The position numbers were made by a program, and so were the translations under genes. The notes under the pieces were generated by a model. It had not been told where the DNA came from. It searched no databases and was given only the letters and a program-made list of their open reading frames with translations. From Streptomyces sp. S.PNR 29 (lineage in GTDB: Bacteria; Actinomycetota; Actinomycetes; Streptomycetales; Streptomycetaceae), in contig NZ_JANUQM010000012.1 in NCBI RefSeq assembly GCF_030386795.1, positions 124,001 through 188,000 on the forward strand: a stretch of 64,000 nucleotides of DNA. Direction: 5' to 3'. Within the stretch, counting starts at the first letter, position 1. Each line of letters opens with the position of its first letter. Shown here piece by piece: positions 1 to 9,205 of the stretch.

Positions 1-915
1 CTCCTCGACGCAGTGACCCCACCAGTCGATCATGGCGCGTTTCACATGGTCGGGGCAGGGGGCGGCGCCGTGGATGGCGTGCCGCATGGAGGAGACGTCG
101 TAGCGCGCCCTCACCTCCTCGGGCAGGGCCAGCAGGCGATGGAACTGGGTCGGCACCATATGGGTGTGCGTGCACCGGTGGCGGTCGATGAGGCGGAGCA
201 TCTCCTGCGGTGTCCACTTGTCCATCAGCACCAGGCGATGCCCTATGTGCAGGGACGCGCCCGCGAACTGGAGCACGGCCGTGTGGTAGAGCGGCGAGCA
301 GACGAGGTGCACGTTGTCGTCGAAGGGCCTGATACCGAAGATGCCGAGGAAACCGCCCAGGTACGCCTCCTCGGGCAGCTTGCCGGGCAGCGGGCGGCGG
401 ATACCGCGCGGGCGGCCGGTGGTACCCGAGGTGTAGTTCATGACCCAGCCGAGCGTGCGGTCCCCGGGCGCCGACTCCGGTCGGCCGTCGAGGAGCCGGG
501 CGTACGGGCGGAAGCCCTCGACGGCACCGACGGCGTACCGGTGGGTGGCCGGGAGGCCGGCCTCGTCGGCGGCGTCCCTGGCAGGACCGCCGTACCGCTC
601 GTGGGCGATGAGCACCTTCGCTCCCGAGTCGGAGACGATCCAGGCGATCTCGGGGCCGACCAGGTGGTGGTTGACGGGTACGAGGTAGAAGCCCGCCTGC
701 GTGGCGGCCAGGTACGCGGTGAGGAACTCGACGCCGTTGGGCAGGACGACCGCGAAGGCGTCGCCGCGCTCCAGGCCCGCGGCGCGCAGTCCGTGGACGA
801 GGCGGTTGGCGGCGGCGTGCAGGCGTCCGGCGGTCCACTCCTCGCCGTCGGGTGCGACCAGGACCTTGCGGCCGGGGTCCTGCGTGGCCTGGGCCCAGAA
901 GCCGGGTGCGCTCAC
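1..915 (-). CDS. Acyl-CoA synthetase (AMP-forming), 5' part only
   Basis: This is the N-terminal 305 residues of an ANL-superfamily acyl-CoA ligase; the rest lies beyond the left edge. Such enzymes adenylate a carboxylic acid and transfer it to CoA. The AMP-binding P-loop TSGTTGRPRG is near residue 162, and the family-typical 'PLYHTAVLQFAG' and 'THMVPTQFHRLL' stretches follow. The GTG start at 915 overlaps the stop of the upstream flavin oxidoreductase gene by 4 bp, so the two genes are translationally coupled in one operon. The chain-length or ring specificity cannot be read from the sequence; fatty acid, aromatic and steroid side-chain acids all remain possible. Confidence 0.9.
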   Translation of the reverse strand, partial: MSAPGFWAQATQDPGRKVLVAPDGEEWTAGRLHAAANRLVHGLRAAGLERGDAFAVVLPNGVEFLTAYLAATQAGFYLVPVNHHLVGPEIAWIVSDSGAKVLIAHERYGGPARDAADEAGLPATHRYAVGAVEGFRPYARLLDGRPESAPGDRTLGWVMNYTSGTTGRPRGIRRPLPGKLPEEAYLGGFLGIFGIRPFDDNVHLVCSPLYHTAVLQFAGASLHIGHRLVLMDKWTPQEMLRLIDRHRCTHTHMVPTQFHRLLALPEEVRARYDVSSMRHAIHGAAPCPDHVKRAMIDWWGHCVEE

Positions 916-2024
916 GACTGGCCGCTCCTTCCGGCGATGCGGTTGATGCGGTCGACGGCCCGTTCGAAGCCGCGGGTGAGGTCGTCGAAGACGGCCTGGA
1001 CGCTGCGTTCGCCGGTCATGCGTCCGACGATCTGTCCGACGGGCGTGCCCAGCAGCGGTTCGACCTCGTACTTCTGGATGCGGGAGACCGCCTCCGCGAC
1101 GAGCAGCCCCTGCAGCGGCATGGGGAGGGTGCCGGGTCCGGCGGGGTCGTCCCAGGCGTCGGTCCACTCGGTGCGCAACTGGCGCGCGGGTTTGCCGGTC
1201 AGAGCGCGGGAGCGCACGGTGTCGCCGGAGCCGGCGGCGAGGAGCTTGCGGGTCAGGGCGGGTGAGTGGAGGTCGGCCTCGGTGGTGGTCAGCCAGATGG
1301 AGCCCAGCCAGACGCCCTGTGCGCCGAGCGCCAGAGCGGCGGCCACCTGCTGCCCGCTGCCGATGCCTCCGGCGGCCAGCACCGGCAGCGGGTCGACCGC
1401 CTCGACGACCTCGGGGGTGAGCACCATGGACGCGATCTCGCCGGTGTGGCCGCCCGCCTCGTAGCCCTGGGCCACGACGATGTCGATGCCGGCCTCTTGG
1501 TGTTTCCGCGCGTGCCGGGCGCTGCCCGCGAGTGCGGCGACCGGCACGTCCCTGTCGTGGGCGCGGGCCACGACGTCGGCGGGCGGGGAGCCGAGCGCGT
1601 TGGCGAGCAGCCGGATCGGATAGTCGAAGGCGACGTCGAGCTGGGTGCGCGCGACCTGTTCCATCCACCCGGTGATGCGCCAGCCGGACGCCTCTCCGTC
1701 GGCCAGTTCGGGCACCCCGTACTTGGCGAGGGTGTCCATGACGAACTGTCGGTGCCCCTCGGGGATCATCGCCTCGACGTCCGCCTCGGTGACGCCTTCG
1801 ACCTTCTTGGCGGGCATGACGACGTCCAGGCCGTACGGCCTTCCCCCGACGTGCGCCTCGATCCAGTCGAGGTCACGCTTCAGGTCGTCCGGGGCCGTGT
1901 AGCGCACCGCGCCGAGCACTCCGAAGCCGCCGGCCCGGCTGATGGCCGCGGCGACGGCGGGGAACGGCGTGAAGCCGAAGACGGCGTGCTCGACTCCCAG
2001 TTTCCTGCTCAGCTCCGTCTGCAT
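912..2024 (-). CDS. Nitronate monooxygenase / 2-nitropropane-dioxygenase-like flavin oxidoreductase
   Basis: A 370-residue FMN-dependent TIM-barrel protein. The phosphate-binding loop AAGGIGSGQQVAAALALGA and the preceding QGYEAGGHTGE segment, with the conserved His, place it in the nitronate monooxygenase family. Its 'VFGFTPFPAVAAAISRAGGF' N-terminus is closer to the mycobacterial Rv1533-like branch than to the classic enzyme, so the true substrate may not be a nitronate. It is the first gene of an operon with the acyl-CoA synthetase (4-bp overlap), which suggests a joint role in acid or acyl-CoA catabolism. The ATG start lacks an obvious Shine-Dalgarno sequence. A TetR-type inverted repeat lies 43 bp upstream. 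Confidence 0.85.
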   Translation of the reverse strand: MQTELSRKLGVEHAVFGFTPFPAVAAAISRAGGFGVLGAVRYTAPDDLKRDLDWIEAHVGGRPYGLDVVMPAKKVEGVTEADVEAMIPEGHRQFVMDTLAKYGVPELADGEASGWRITGWMEQVARTQLDVAFDYPIRLLANALGSPPADVVARAHDRDVPVAALAGSARHARKHQEAGIDIVVAQGYEAGGHTGEIASMVLTPEVVEAVDPLPVLAAGGIGSGQQVAAALALGAQGVWLGSIWLTTTEADLHSPALTRKLLAAGSGDTVRSRALTGKPARQLRTEWTDAWDDPAGPGTLPMPLQGLLVAEAVSRIQKYEVEPLLGTPVGQIVGRMTGERSVQAVFDDLTRGFERAVDRINRIAGRSGQS

Positions 2025-2066
2025 GGGCGCAGGATGCCGGAGTCCGGCGGAGGACGGAAGGGGTTT

Positions 2067-2083
2067 TCTGATGCTCCGTCAGA
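2067..2083. promoter_or_regulatory. Candidate TetR-type operator
   Basis: TCTGA-N7-TCAGA forms an inverted repeat (TCTGATGCTCCGTCAGA) in the divergent space between the nitronate monooxygenase operon and the serine hydrolase gene. It resembles operators bound by TetR regulators of acyl-CoA genes in actinomycetes. The arms are only 5 bp, so the call is tentative. Confidence 0.4.
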
Positions 2084-2149
2084 TTCATGGAGCGGATGGA
2101 CGGACATACTGTCGGGGACGTCCAGGGCGGCTCGGCGGAGGGATGCGCG

Positions 2150-3925
2150 GTGACCGAAGGAGCGGCGGACAGAGCGACGGCAACCGGCAGGCTGACACGC
2201 AGACGCGCCCTCGCGCTGGGCGGCGCTCTGGCCCTCGCCCCCATCCCCGCAGGCCCCGCCGACGCCGCTCCGGCCGCCGGTCACCCCACTCTGCGGCACG
2301 GTTCCGCCGAACGCGCGGGCCTGCTCACCGCCCCTCTCGGCCGGCTGGTCACCGACGCCGAAACGTTCCTCGGCCCCTCCCCCAAGCACCCCTGGTACGC
2401 GGGCGCCGTGCTGCTCGCCGGACGTGGCGGCACGGTGGCGCTCCACCGGCCGATCGGCATGGCGCTGCGCTACCGGGCGTACGACGAGAAGACCGACACC
2501 GGCATCGAGTTACCGGCCGACCAGCAGATCCCCATGGCCGAGGACACGGTGTTCGACCTGGCGTCGGTGTCCAAGCTGTTCACCTCGATCCTCGCCGTGC
2601 AGCAGATGGAGCGGGGCGCGCTGGCACTGGAGGCGACGGTCGCCTCGTACCTGCCGGAGTTCGGCCGGGCGGGCAAGCAGGACATCACGATCCGTCAGCT
2701 GCTCACACACACTTCGGGGTTCCGCGCCTGGATCCCGCTGTACAACGCGCCCACCTACGAGGAAAAGCTCCAACTCGTCTTCGACGAGGCGCCGGTCCAC
2801 CCGCCCGGCACCGCCTACCTCTACTCGGACCTGAACCTGATCTCCCTCCAGCTGGTGCTGGAGAGGATCACGGGCCGCGCCCTGGACATCCTGCTCCACG
2901 ACGAGATCACCGGCCCCCTCGGACTGCGCCGCACCCGCTACAACCCGCCCGCCTCCTGGCGGCCGAAGATCGCGGCCACGGAGGACGCACGCAAGCCCTG
3001 GTCCGGGCTGGACCGCGGGTTGGTTTGGGGACAGGTGCACGACGAGAACGCCTTCAGCCTCGGCGGCGTCGCGGGCCACGCGGGCGTGTTCTCCAACGCC
3101 TGGGATCTGGCGGTCCTCGGCCGGACGCTGCTCAACGGTGGCTCCTACGGCCGGGCGCGCATCCTGAAGCGCGCGTCGGTGGAGCTGATGTTCACCGACT
3201 TCAACACCGCCTTCCCGGGGGACGAGCACGGCCTCGGTTTCGAGCTGTACCAGCACTGGTACATGGGCGCGATGGCCACCCCGCGCACGGCCGGGCACAC
3301 CGGGTTCACCGGCACCTCGCTGGTCCTCGACCCGACGACCGACTCCTTCCTCGTGGTGCTCGGCAACTCCGTCCACCCGGTCCGCAGTTGGCGCTCCGGT
3401 TCCGCGCCCCGGGTCGCCACCGCCAACGACCTGGCGCGGGCCGTACCGGTCCGGCCGGCGCGTGGCCGTACGGCCTGGTTCTCCGGGATGGCGAGCGCCA
3501 CGACCGCCACGCTCGCACTGCCCGCCCTGGACACGTCACCCGGTGGCGCGCGGCTGCGCTGCGCGCTGTGGTGGGACACCGAGCCGGGGTCGGACGTCCT
3601 CGCGCTGGAGGCCGCGACCGACGGCGGCGCCTGGCAGCCCGTGCCGTTCACGACCACGCGCCGGGGCGAGGAGCCGCAGCGGCACCCGGCGGGCTCGGTC
3701 ACGGGGTTCTCGGGCCGCGTGTGGCGATCGCTGATCGCGGATCTCCCGGCCGACCGAGGGCTCACTCTGCGCTGGCGGTACGCCACCGACCGCCTGTACG
3801 TGGGCCGCGGGGCGTATGTCGACGGGCTGCGCGTCGAGGCGGCCGACGGCGTCCTCTTCGACGAGGCGCGCCCGGCGGACGCGGCGCGGATCGTGGCTAC
3901 GGGATGGACGCCGTCAGCCGACTAG
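2150..3925 (+). CDS. Secreted serine hydrolase, class C beta-lactamase family, with C-terminal beta domain; contains a TTA codon
   Basis: A 591-residue penicillin-recognising serine hydrolase (esterase/DD-peptidase fold). The GTG start at 2150 is preferred because GGAGGG lies 6 bp before it and it directly precedes a Tat-like signal (LTRRRALALGGALALAP). The catalytic SxxK motif is S139-V-S-K142, followed by a YSDLN motif in the Y-x-N position and HTGFTG in the KTG position. After about residue 440 comes a beta-rich domain with a dense W/D pattern, possibly carbohydrate- or surface-binding. Codon 121 (bases 2510-2512) is TTA, so full expression should depend on the bldA tRNA and be linked to development. 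The natural substrate is unknown. Confidence 0.88.
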   Translation: MTEGAADRATATGRLTRRRALALGGALALAPIPAGPADAAPAAGHPTLRHGSAERAGLLTAPLGRLVTDAETFLGPSPKHPWYAGAVLLAGRGGTVALHRPIGMALRYRAYDEKTDTGIELPADQQIPMAEDTVFDLASVSKLFTSILAVQQMERGALALEATVASYLPEFGRAGKQDITIRQLLTHTSGFRAWIPLYNAPTYEEKLQLVFDEAPVHPPGTAYLYSDLNLISLQLVLERITGRALDILLHDEITGPLGLRRTRYNPPASWRPKIAATEDARKPWSGLDRGLVWGQVHDENAFSLGGVAGHAGVFSNAWDLAVLGRTLLNGGSYGRARILKRASVELMFTDFNTAFPGDEHGLGFELYQHWYMGAMATPRTAGHTGFTGTSLVLDPTTDSFLVVLGNSVHPVRSWRSGSAPRVATANDLARAVPVRPARGRTAWFSGMASATTATLALPALDTSPGGARLRCALWWDTEPGSDVLALEAATDGGAWQPVPFTTTRRGEEPQRHPAGSVTGFSGRVWRSLIADLPADRGLTLRWRYATDRLYVGRGAYVDGLRVEAADGVLFDEARPADAARIVATGWTPSAD

Positions 3926-3932
3926 ACGGTTA

Positions 3933-3949
3933 CGGACGGGAGCCGTCCG
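3933..3949. terminator. Hairpin between convergent genes
   Basis: CGGACGG-GAG-CCGTCCG is a perfect 7-bp stem with a 3-nt loop. It exactly fills the gap between the stops of the serine hydrolase (+) and the DUF2795 gene (-), and so could terminate both transcripts. There is no U-tract, as is common in Streptomyces. Confidence 0.6.
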
Positions 3950-4141
3950 CTACTGGTTGAAGACGGCCTTCTGTACCTCGTTCGGTCCGTCGAAGTGGTC
4001 CTGCTTCAGATTGTCGAGGCTTCGGACGACCTTCTCGTCGGCCTTGTTCTTGCGGGCACGCTCCACCAGGTGCTTCTTGTCCGTCGGGTAGTCCATGCCG
4101 CTGAGGGCCTTCTGCAGGTCGATGGGGCTGAGTTCCGCCAT
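3950..4141 (-). CDS. DUF2795 domain protein
   Basis: A 63-residue protein that is essentially one DUF2795 domain ('LQKALSGMDYPTDKKHLVERARKN'-type opening, then 'LDNLKQDHFDGPNEVQKAVF'). These small basic proteins are widespread and often multicopy in actinobacteria, frequently near stress genes, and have no assigned biochemical role. The ATG is preceded by GGGAGGCTGTC, a good ribosome-binding site. It is transcribed alone, convergent with the serine hydrolase. Confidence 0.85.
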   Translation of the reverse strand: MAELSPIDLQKALSGMDYPTDKKHLVERARKNKADEKVVRSLDNLKQDHFDGPNEVQKAVFNQ

Positions 4142-4226
4142 GACAGCCTCCCTGTGCCGTATGGGACGGATGTACGGAATCCCCGTTATGTCGCGGTACC
4201 CCTCACGCCCCGACGCATGCAGTCCC

Positions 4227-5795
4227 TCAGCCGCCCCGCACCTCCAGCACCGCCATGGCCGCGTTGTGTCCCGGCACCCCGCTCACCCCTCCCCCGCGCA
4301 CCGCGCCCGCCCCGCACAGCAGTACGTTCGCATGCCGGGTCTCCACGCCCCAGCGGCCGGTGCCCTCCTGGGCATACGGCCAGGTCAGGGCACGGTGGAA
4401 GATGTTTCCGCCGGGCAGTCTCAGGTCCCGCTCCAGGTCCAGCGGGGTCTTCGCCTCGATGCAGGGCCGTCCGTCCGCGTCGGTCGCCAGGCAGTCGGCG
4501 AGCGGCTCGGCGAGGTGGGCGTCGAGCTGGGCGAGCGTCGCCTTCAGGAGGTCCTCCCGTACGGCGTCGTTGTCCCGTGCGAACAGACGGGCGGGTGTGT
4601 GGAGGCCGAAGAGGGTGAGCGTCTGGTAGCCCCGCTCGGCCAGGTCGGGGGCGAGGATGGTGGGGTCGGTGAGCGAGTGGCAGTAGATCTCGGAGGGCGG
4701 GGCGGCGGGCAGCTCTCCGGCCGCGGCCTGGGCGTGCGCGGCGGCCAGCTGGTCGTAGCCCTCGGCGATGTGGAAGGTGCCGGCGAACGCCTCGCGCGGG
4801 TCGACCGAGCGGTCGAGCAGCTTCGGCAGCCGCCTGAGCAGCATGTTCACCTTGAGCTGAGCGCCCTCGGCCGGCGCCGGGGGCGTGTCGCCGGTCAGGG
4901 CCGCCAGCTCCTGCGGGGAGGCGTTCACCAGGACGTGCCGTGCGGCGGCGACGCCTTCGCCGGTGGCCGTCCGGTAGGTGACCTCGGCCGTCCGCCCGTC
5001 CGTGTCGATCCGTACCGCCTCGTGCCCGGTGGCGAGGACGGCGCCCGCCTCGCGCGCCGCCGCGGCCAGCGCGTCGGTGAGGGCGCCCATGCCGCCGACC
5101 GGTACGTCCCAGGCGCCGGTGCCGCCGCCGATGACGTGGTAGAGGAAGCAGCGGTTCTGCCGCAGCCCGGGGTCGTGGGCGTCGGCGAAGGTGCCGATGA
5201 GGGCATCGGTGAGGACGACGCCCCGCACCAGGTCGTCGGCGAAGTGCTCCTCGACGGCGACGCCGATCGGCTCCTCGAAGAAGGTCCGCCAGGCGTGCTC
5301 GTCGTCGACACGGCGGCGCAGTTCGTCGCGGGTGGGCAGCGGCTCGGTGAGGGTCGGGAAGACCCGCTGGGCGAGACGGCCGGTCATGCCGTAGAAGCGC
5401 TGCCAGGACTCGTACTCGCGGTCGGAGCCGGTGAGCCGGGCGAACGCCTCCCGGGTGCGCTGCTCACCGCCGCCGACGAGGAGGCCGGTCGGGCGTCCGC
5501 CCCGCTCGACGGGGGTGTACGAGGAGACGGTGCGGGAGCGGACCCGGAAGCCGATGCCGAGGTCCCGCACGATCTTCTCCGGCAGCAGGCTGACCAGGTA
5601 CGAGTACCGGGACAGGCGTGCGTCGACCCCGGCGAACGGGCGGGTGGACACGGCCGCCCCTCCGGTGTGGTCGAGCCGCTCCAGCACCAGCACGGAACGC
5701 CCGGCCCGGGCCAGGTAGGCGGCGGCGACCAGGCCGTTGTGGCCACCGCCGACGATGACGGCGTCGTACGTCCGGGATCCCTCGTGTGCGGTCAT
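4227..5795 (-). CDS. FAD-dependent oxidoreductase, phytoene-dehydrogenase-like
   Basis: A 522-residue flavin amine-oxidase/CrtI-type protein. The dinucleotide-binding motif VIVGGGHNGLVAAAYLARAG is at residues 11-30, followed by the E of VLVLERLDHTGG. The C-terminal FAD signature is CGAGAVRGGGVSGVPGHNAA. The ATG at 5795 is chosen because the Rossmann motif starts ten residues later; reading further upstream only adds sequence antisense to the kinase gene. It resembles the PYROXD2-like branch rather than carotenoid desaturases, and no carotenoid genes are nearby, so the substrate is undetermined. Confidence 0.85.
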   Translation of the reverse strand: MTAHEGSRTYDAVIVGGGHNGLVAAAYLARAGRSVLVLERLDHTGGAAVSTRPFAGVDARLSRYSYLVSLLPEKIVRDLGIGFRVRSRTVSSYTPVERGGRPTGLLVGGGEQRTREAFARLTGSDREYESWQRFYGMTGRLAQRVFPTLTEPLPTRDELRRRVDDEHAWRTFFEEPIGVAVEEHFADDLVRGVVLTDALIGTFADAHDPGLRQNRCFLYHVIGGGTGAWDVPVGGMGALTDALAAAAREAGAVLATGHEAVRIDTDGRTAEVTYRTATGEGVAAARHVLVNASPQELAALTGDTPPAPAEGAQLKVNMLLRRLPKLLDRSVDPREAFAGTFHIAEGYDQLAAAHAQAAAGELPAAPPSEIYCHSLTDPTILAPDLAERGYQTLTLFGLHTPARLFARDNDAVREDLLKATLAQLDAHLAEPLADCLATDADGRPCIEAKTPLDLERDLRLPGGNIFHRALTWPYAQEGTGRWGVETRHANVLLCGAGAVRGGGVSGVPGHNAAMAVLEVRGG

Positions 5796-5835
5796 GGTTC
5801 TTCGTAACACGCGGTGATCCGGGTCGGCCAGACGG

Positions 5836-8061
5836 TCAGTGCCCTCCTGAGGTGCGCTGCTGCCGCAGCACGGCGACCCTGCGGTACAGCTCGGCCGCCT
5901 CCGCGCGGTGGCCGAGCTGTTCCAGGCAGTGGGCCTCGTCGTTGCGGCTGGCGAGCGTGTCGGGGTGGTCCGCGCCGAGAACGCGCTCGCGGGCGGCGGC
6001 CACTGTCCGGTACTCGGCGAGGGCGTCCGACCAGCGGCCCAGCCAGCCCAGGCCGACGGCGACCTCGCGGCGGCTGACCAGGGTGTCCGGGTGGTCCGGG
6101 CCGAGGACGCGCTCACGGGACGCGCAGACGTCGCGGGACTCGGCGAGGGCCTCCTCCCAGCGGCCCAGCCGGCCGAGGTTGACGCCGAGACCATGGCGGG
6201 CGCGCAGGGTCTCGGGGTGGTCGGGGCCCTGGACGCGGGTGCGGTCGGCGATCAGGTCGCGGTAGAGCCGCACCGCTTCCGCGCTGCGGCCGAGGCGGCC
6301 CAGGCTGATGCCGACCTCGTAGCGGGCGGCGAGTGCGTCGGGGTGGTCGGGGCCCAGCGCCTGGGCACGGGCCTCGGCGACCTCCTGATAGGTCCGCAGT
6401 GCTTCCTGCCAGCGTCCCAGCTGCCCGAGGGCGTAGGCGACCTCGTAACGGGTGACCAGCGTGTCGGGGTGAAGGGCTCCGAGTACGCGGGCGCGGGCGG
6501 CGGCCACGTCGCAGGCCATGCGGTAGGAGTCCTCCAGGCGGCCGAGTCTGCTGAGGTTGAACGCGAGGTTGTGGCGGCAGCGCAGGGTGTCGGGGTGGTC
6601 GGCCCCCATCGTGCGCTCCCGGGCGTCCAGCACCGACGTGTAGACCCGGTGGGCGTCGAAGTGGCGGCCCAACCGGCCCAGTACGTAAGCCATTTCCTGA
6701 CGGGCCGCGAGGGTGTCGGGGTGGTCGGGGCCGAGCACCCGGATCCTGGCCTCGGTGACGTGCTTGTACTCGCGCAGCGCGTCGGCTGGGCGGCCGGTGC
6801 GGCTGAGAGTGAAGGCGACCTCGTAACGGCTGGCGAGGGTGTCGGGGTGGTCCGGCCCGAGGAGGTGCTCGCGCTCGGCGGCCACCGCGCGGTGCACCTC
6901 CCCGGCCTCCGGCCAGCGGCCGAGCCGCCCCAGGCTCAGGCCGGCGTTGTGCCGCCCGGCCAGCGCGACGACGGCCTCCGGCGGCGGTGCGGGCCGCTCG
7001 TCCGGTACGGGCTCCGGCGTGTCGCCGGTCTTGGGCCGCGGGATCCACTCCCCGGACAGGCCGGCCCCCGGATCCGGCGGTGTCGTACGCAGCCCGGTAC
7101 CGGCCGCCTTGGGGCCGGTGCTGATGCCGTACGTCCAGGACGGCATCCGCCGTCCACCGAGCCCCACCGGCTGCGGACGCGGCGTCAGCACGGTCGGCAG
7201 GTACAGGGGGGCCGTGCGCCCCGCGGCGATCCGGCGGGCCAGCTCACGGGCGTCGCGCGGGCGCTGCCCGGGCTGCTTGGCCAGCAGGTCCAGGACGATC
7301 TTCTCCAGGTACTCGGGCAGCTCGGCGCGGTGGCAGCGCGGGGGCTGCGGCGGGGTGTCGCGGTGGCCGACGAGGACCGCCCAGGCGTCGTCGAGGTCGA
7401 AGGGCGGTACGCCGGTGGCGATCTCGTAGAGCACGCAGCCGAAGGAGTACAGATCGCTGCGGTGGTCGACCTCGTCGCCGCCGATCTGCTCCGGTGACAT
7501 GTAGTGCGGGGTGCCCATCGCGATGCCGGTTCCGGTCAGGCGGGCGGTGAAGCCGACGTCATGGCCGAGCCGGGCTATGCCGAAGTCGCAGATCTTCACC
7601 GCGCCGTCGGCGAGCCGCACGATGTTCGCGGGCTTCAGGTCCCGGTGCACGATGCCCCGTTCGTGCGTGTAGGCGAGTGCGGCGGTGACCTGTTCGGCGA
7701 TGTCGACGACGTCGTCGACCGGCAGCGGGTGCCCCTTGTTGTCCTCCAGGAGCTGGCTGAGGTTACGGCCCTCCAGCAGCTCCATGACCAGATAGAGGAT
7801 GCCCTCGGACTCGCCGAAGTCGTGCACGACGGTCACCCCGCGGTGCTGGAGGGCGGCGGCCACGCGTGCCTCACGACGGAACCGCTCCCGCAGCACGCTG
7901 CTGAAGGACTGGTCGTGGTGCGCGCCCAGCGGCTTGAGGCACTTGACGGCGACGTGCCGGCCCAGCGACTCGTCCCGCGCCCGCCACACCTCGCCCATGC
8001 CGCCGCGCCCGATCAGGTCGAGCAGCCGATAGCGGCCGTGGATCAGCCCGCTGTCCCCCAT
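5836..8061 (-). CDS. Ser/Thr protein kinase with C-terminal TPR array
   Basis: A 741-residue PknB-type kinase. The N-terminal catalytic domain (about residues 11-275) shows the glycine loop GRGGMGEVW, the VAVK lysine, the HRDLKPANIV catalytic loop and the DFG of KICDFGIARL. A linker rich in P and G follows. From about residue 370 to the end there are eight kinesin-light-chain-type repeats, each marked by GxDHPDTL. No transmembrane helix or PASTA domain is seen, so the kinase is cytoplasmic and the TPR superhelix probably recruits partners or substrates. It lies between metabolic genes with no cognate phosphatase adjacent. Confidence 0.93.
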   Translation of the reverse strand: MGDSGLIHGRYRLLDLIGRGGMGEVWRARDESLGRHVAVKCLKPLGAHHDQSFSSVLRERFRREARVAAALQHRGVTVVHDFGESEGILYLVMELLEGRNLSQLLEDNKGHPLPVDDVVDIAEQVTAALAYTHERGIVHRDLKPANIVRLADGAVKICDFGIARLGHDVGFTARLTGTGIAMGTPHYMSPEQIGGDEVDHRSDLYSFGCVLYEIATGVPPFDLDDAWAVLVGHRDTPPQPPRCHRAELPEYLEKIVLDLLAKQPGQRPRDARELARRIAAGRTAPLYLPTVLTPRPQPVGLGGRRMPSWTYGISTGPKAAGTGLRTTPPDPGAGLSGEWIPRPKTGDTPEPVPDERPAPPPEAVVALAGRHNAGLSLGRLGRWPEAGEVHRAVAAEREHLLGPDHPDTLASRYEVAFTLSRTGRPADALREYKHVTEARIRVLGPDHPDTLAARQEMAYVLGRLGRHFDAHRVYTSVLDARERTMGADHPDTLRCRHNLAFNLSRLGRLEDSYRMACDVAAARARVLGALHPDTLVTRYEVAYALGQLGRWQEALRTYQEVAEARAQALGPDHPDALAARYEVGISLGRLGRSAEAVRLYRDLIADRTRVQGPDHPETLRARHGLGVNLGRLGRWEEALAESRDVCASRERVLGPDHPDTLVSRREVAVGLGWLGRWSDALAEYRTVAAARERVLGADHPDTLASRNDEAHCLEQLGHRAEAAELYRRVAVLRQQRTSGGH

Positions 8062-8124
8062 CTCCTGCGCCCGCCCCCGTAACTGTTTCGCCCTGCCCTC
8101 CCCTGGCTCGCCCAGTATGGCGGG

Positions 8125-9048
8125 CTATCGTCCGACTTTGTACGGCGCCGGACGCACGCCCGGCCCGAGCCGTGCCATGGCGCGGAGGATGTGTTTGGGC
8201 GGGAGTTGCCAGCGCAGACGTGCGGGAACGCAGCGCAGCAGGGTACCGGCGACTCGCAGGCGCCGGGTGACGGCGGCGGACGAGGGGGCCGGTCTGCCGT
8301 ACAGCTCATGGGCGTAAGGCGGTAGAGAGGCGTACGCCAGTTGTGCCACGCGCCGCCACAGCACCTCGCGCGCCGGGACGAGGAGTGGGTGCGTCGGCGG
8401 GCGGAGCAGGAAGTCGTCGACGTCTCGTGCCTCGTCTCCCGCGGCCAGTTCGGGGCGCACCGTCTCGAAGTAGGCGGCCAGCTGTGCGCGGTTCGCGGGG
8501 ACGGTGCCGGGGTCGAGGCCCACCAGGCGGGCGCTCTCCCGGTGTTCGGCCACGTAGCGGTCGGCGTGCGCGTCGGTGAGCGGGAATCCGGAGCGGCGCA
8601 GGACATGCAGGTAGGAGTCGATCTCCGCGCAGTGCACCCACAGCAGCAGCTCGGGTTCGTCGATCCCGTACCGCTCCCCCGTGTCCGGATCGGTCGCCTG
8701 CAGCATGCTGTGGATCTTCCGTACACGGGCGCCCGCCCTCTCGGCGGCCTCGGTGGTCCCGTACGTCGTCGTGCCGACGAAGTTCGCGGTGCGCATCAAC
8801 CGGCCCCAGGCGTCGCGCCGGAAGTCGGAGTTCTGCATGACGCCGCGTACGGCGCGGGGGTGCAGGGCCTGGAGGTAGAGCGCGCGGATGCCGGCGATCC
8901 ACATCATGGGGTCGCCGTGCGCCTGCCAGGTCACCGACTGCGGGCCGAAGAGCCCCGGGTCGGCCTCGGTCGTATCGCTCGCCTCCGCCACAGCCGCCAC
9001 GATGTCACAGCCCGAACACGCGGTCAGCCGTGAAGCCGGAACCACCAT
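8125..9048 (-). CDS. MpaB/latex-clearing-type oxygenase family protein (DUF2236)
   Basis: About 307 residues of the DUF2236 family, which includes rubber oxygenase Lcp and MpaB. Visible family features are 'GDPMMWIAGIRALYLQALHPRAVRG', the following 'RLMRTANFVGTTTYG', and the histidine in 'LLLWVHCAEIDSYL'; these belong to the putative haem-binding helices. The start is uncertain: the ATG at 9048 or the GTG at 9045 fit, while family members often begin nearer the EADPGLFGP motif, about 29 residues further in. It is probably an intracellular haem protein of unknown substrate, separated by 63 bp from the kinase gene. Confidence 0.82.
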   Translation of the reverse strand: MVVPASRLTACSGCDIVAAVAEASDTTEADPGLFGPQSVTWQAHGDPMMWIAGIRALYLQALHPRAVRGVMQNSDFRRDAWGRLMRTANFVGTTTYGTTEAAERAGARVRKIHSMLQATDPDTGERYGIDEPELLLWVHCAEIDSYLHVLRRSGFPLTDAHADRYVAEHRESARLVGLDPGTVPANRAQLAAYFETVRPELAAGDEARDVDDFLLRPPTHPLLVPAREVLWRRVAQLAYASLPPYAHELYGRPAPSSAAVTRRLRVAGTLLRCVPARLRWQLPPKHILRAMARLGPGVRPAPYKVGR

Positions 9049-9205
9049 GTCCTTCGCGGACGCCTCTTGCGGCTGAGTTCTCCGGCCCCATACAGGTTCG
9101 CCGCGGTCGGCCGTATGCCGACGCACCCAATGTCCGGTCTTGCCCTAGCCTGCCGGGCCGGAATGGTTTGCGGCGAAGTGCGATGAGAAGCGGGACGGGC
9201 GTCGG

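Noticed and set aside
13..1464. Long open frame on the plus strand opposite the acyl-CoA synthetase and nitronate monooxygenase genes
   Set aside because: It has no protein-like motifs and lies antisense to two clearly conserved genes; such frames are expected in high-GC DNA. The same applies to many other long opposite-strand frames in the window.
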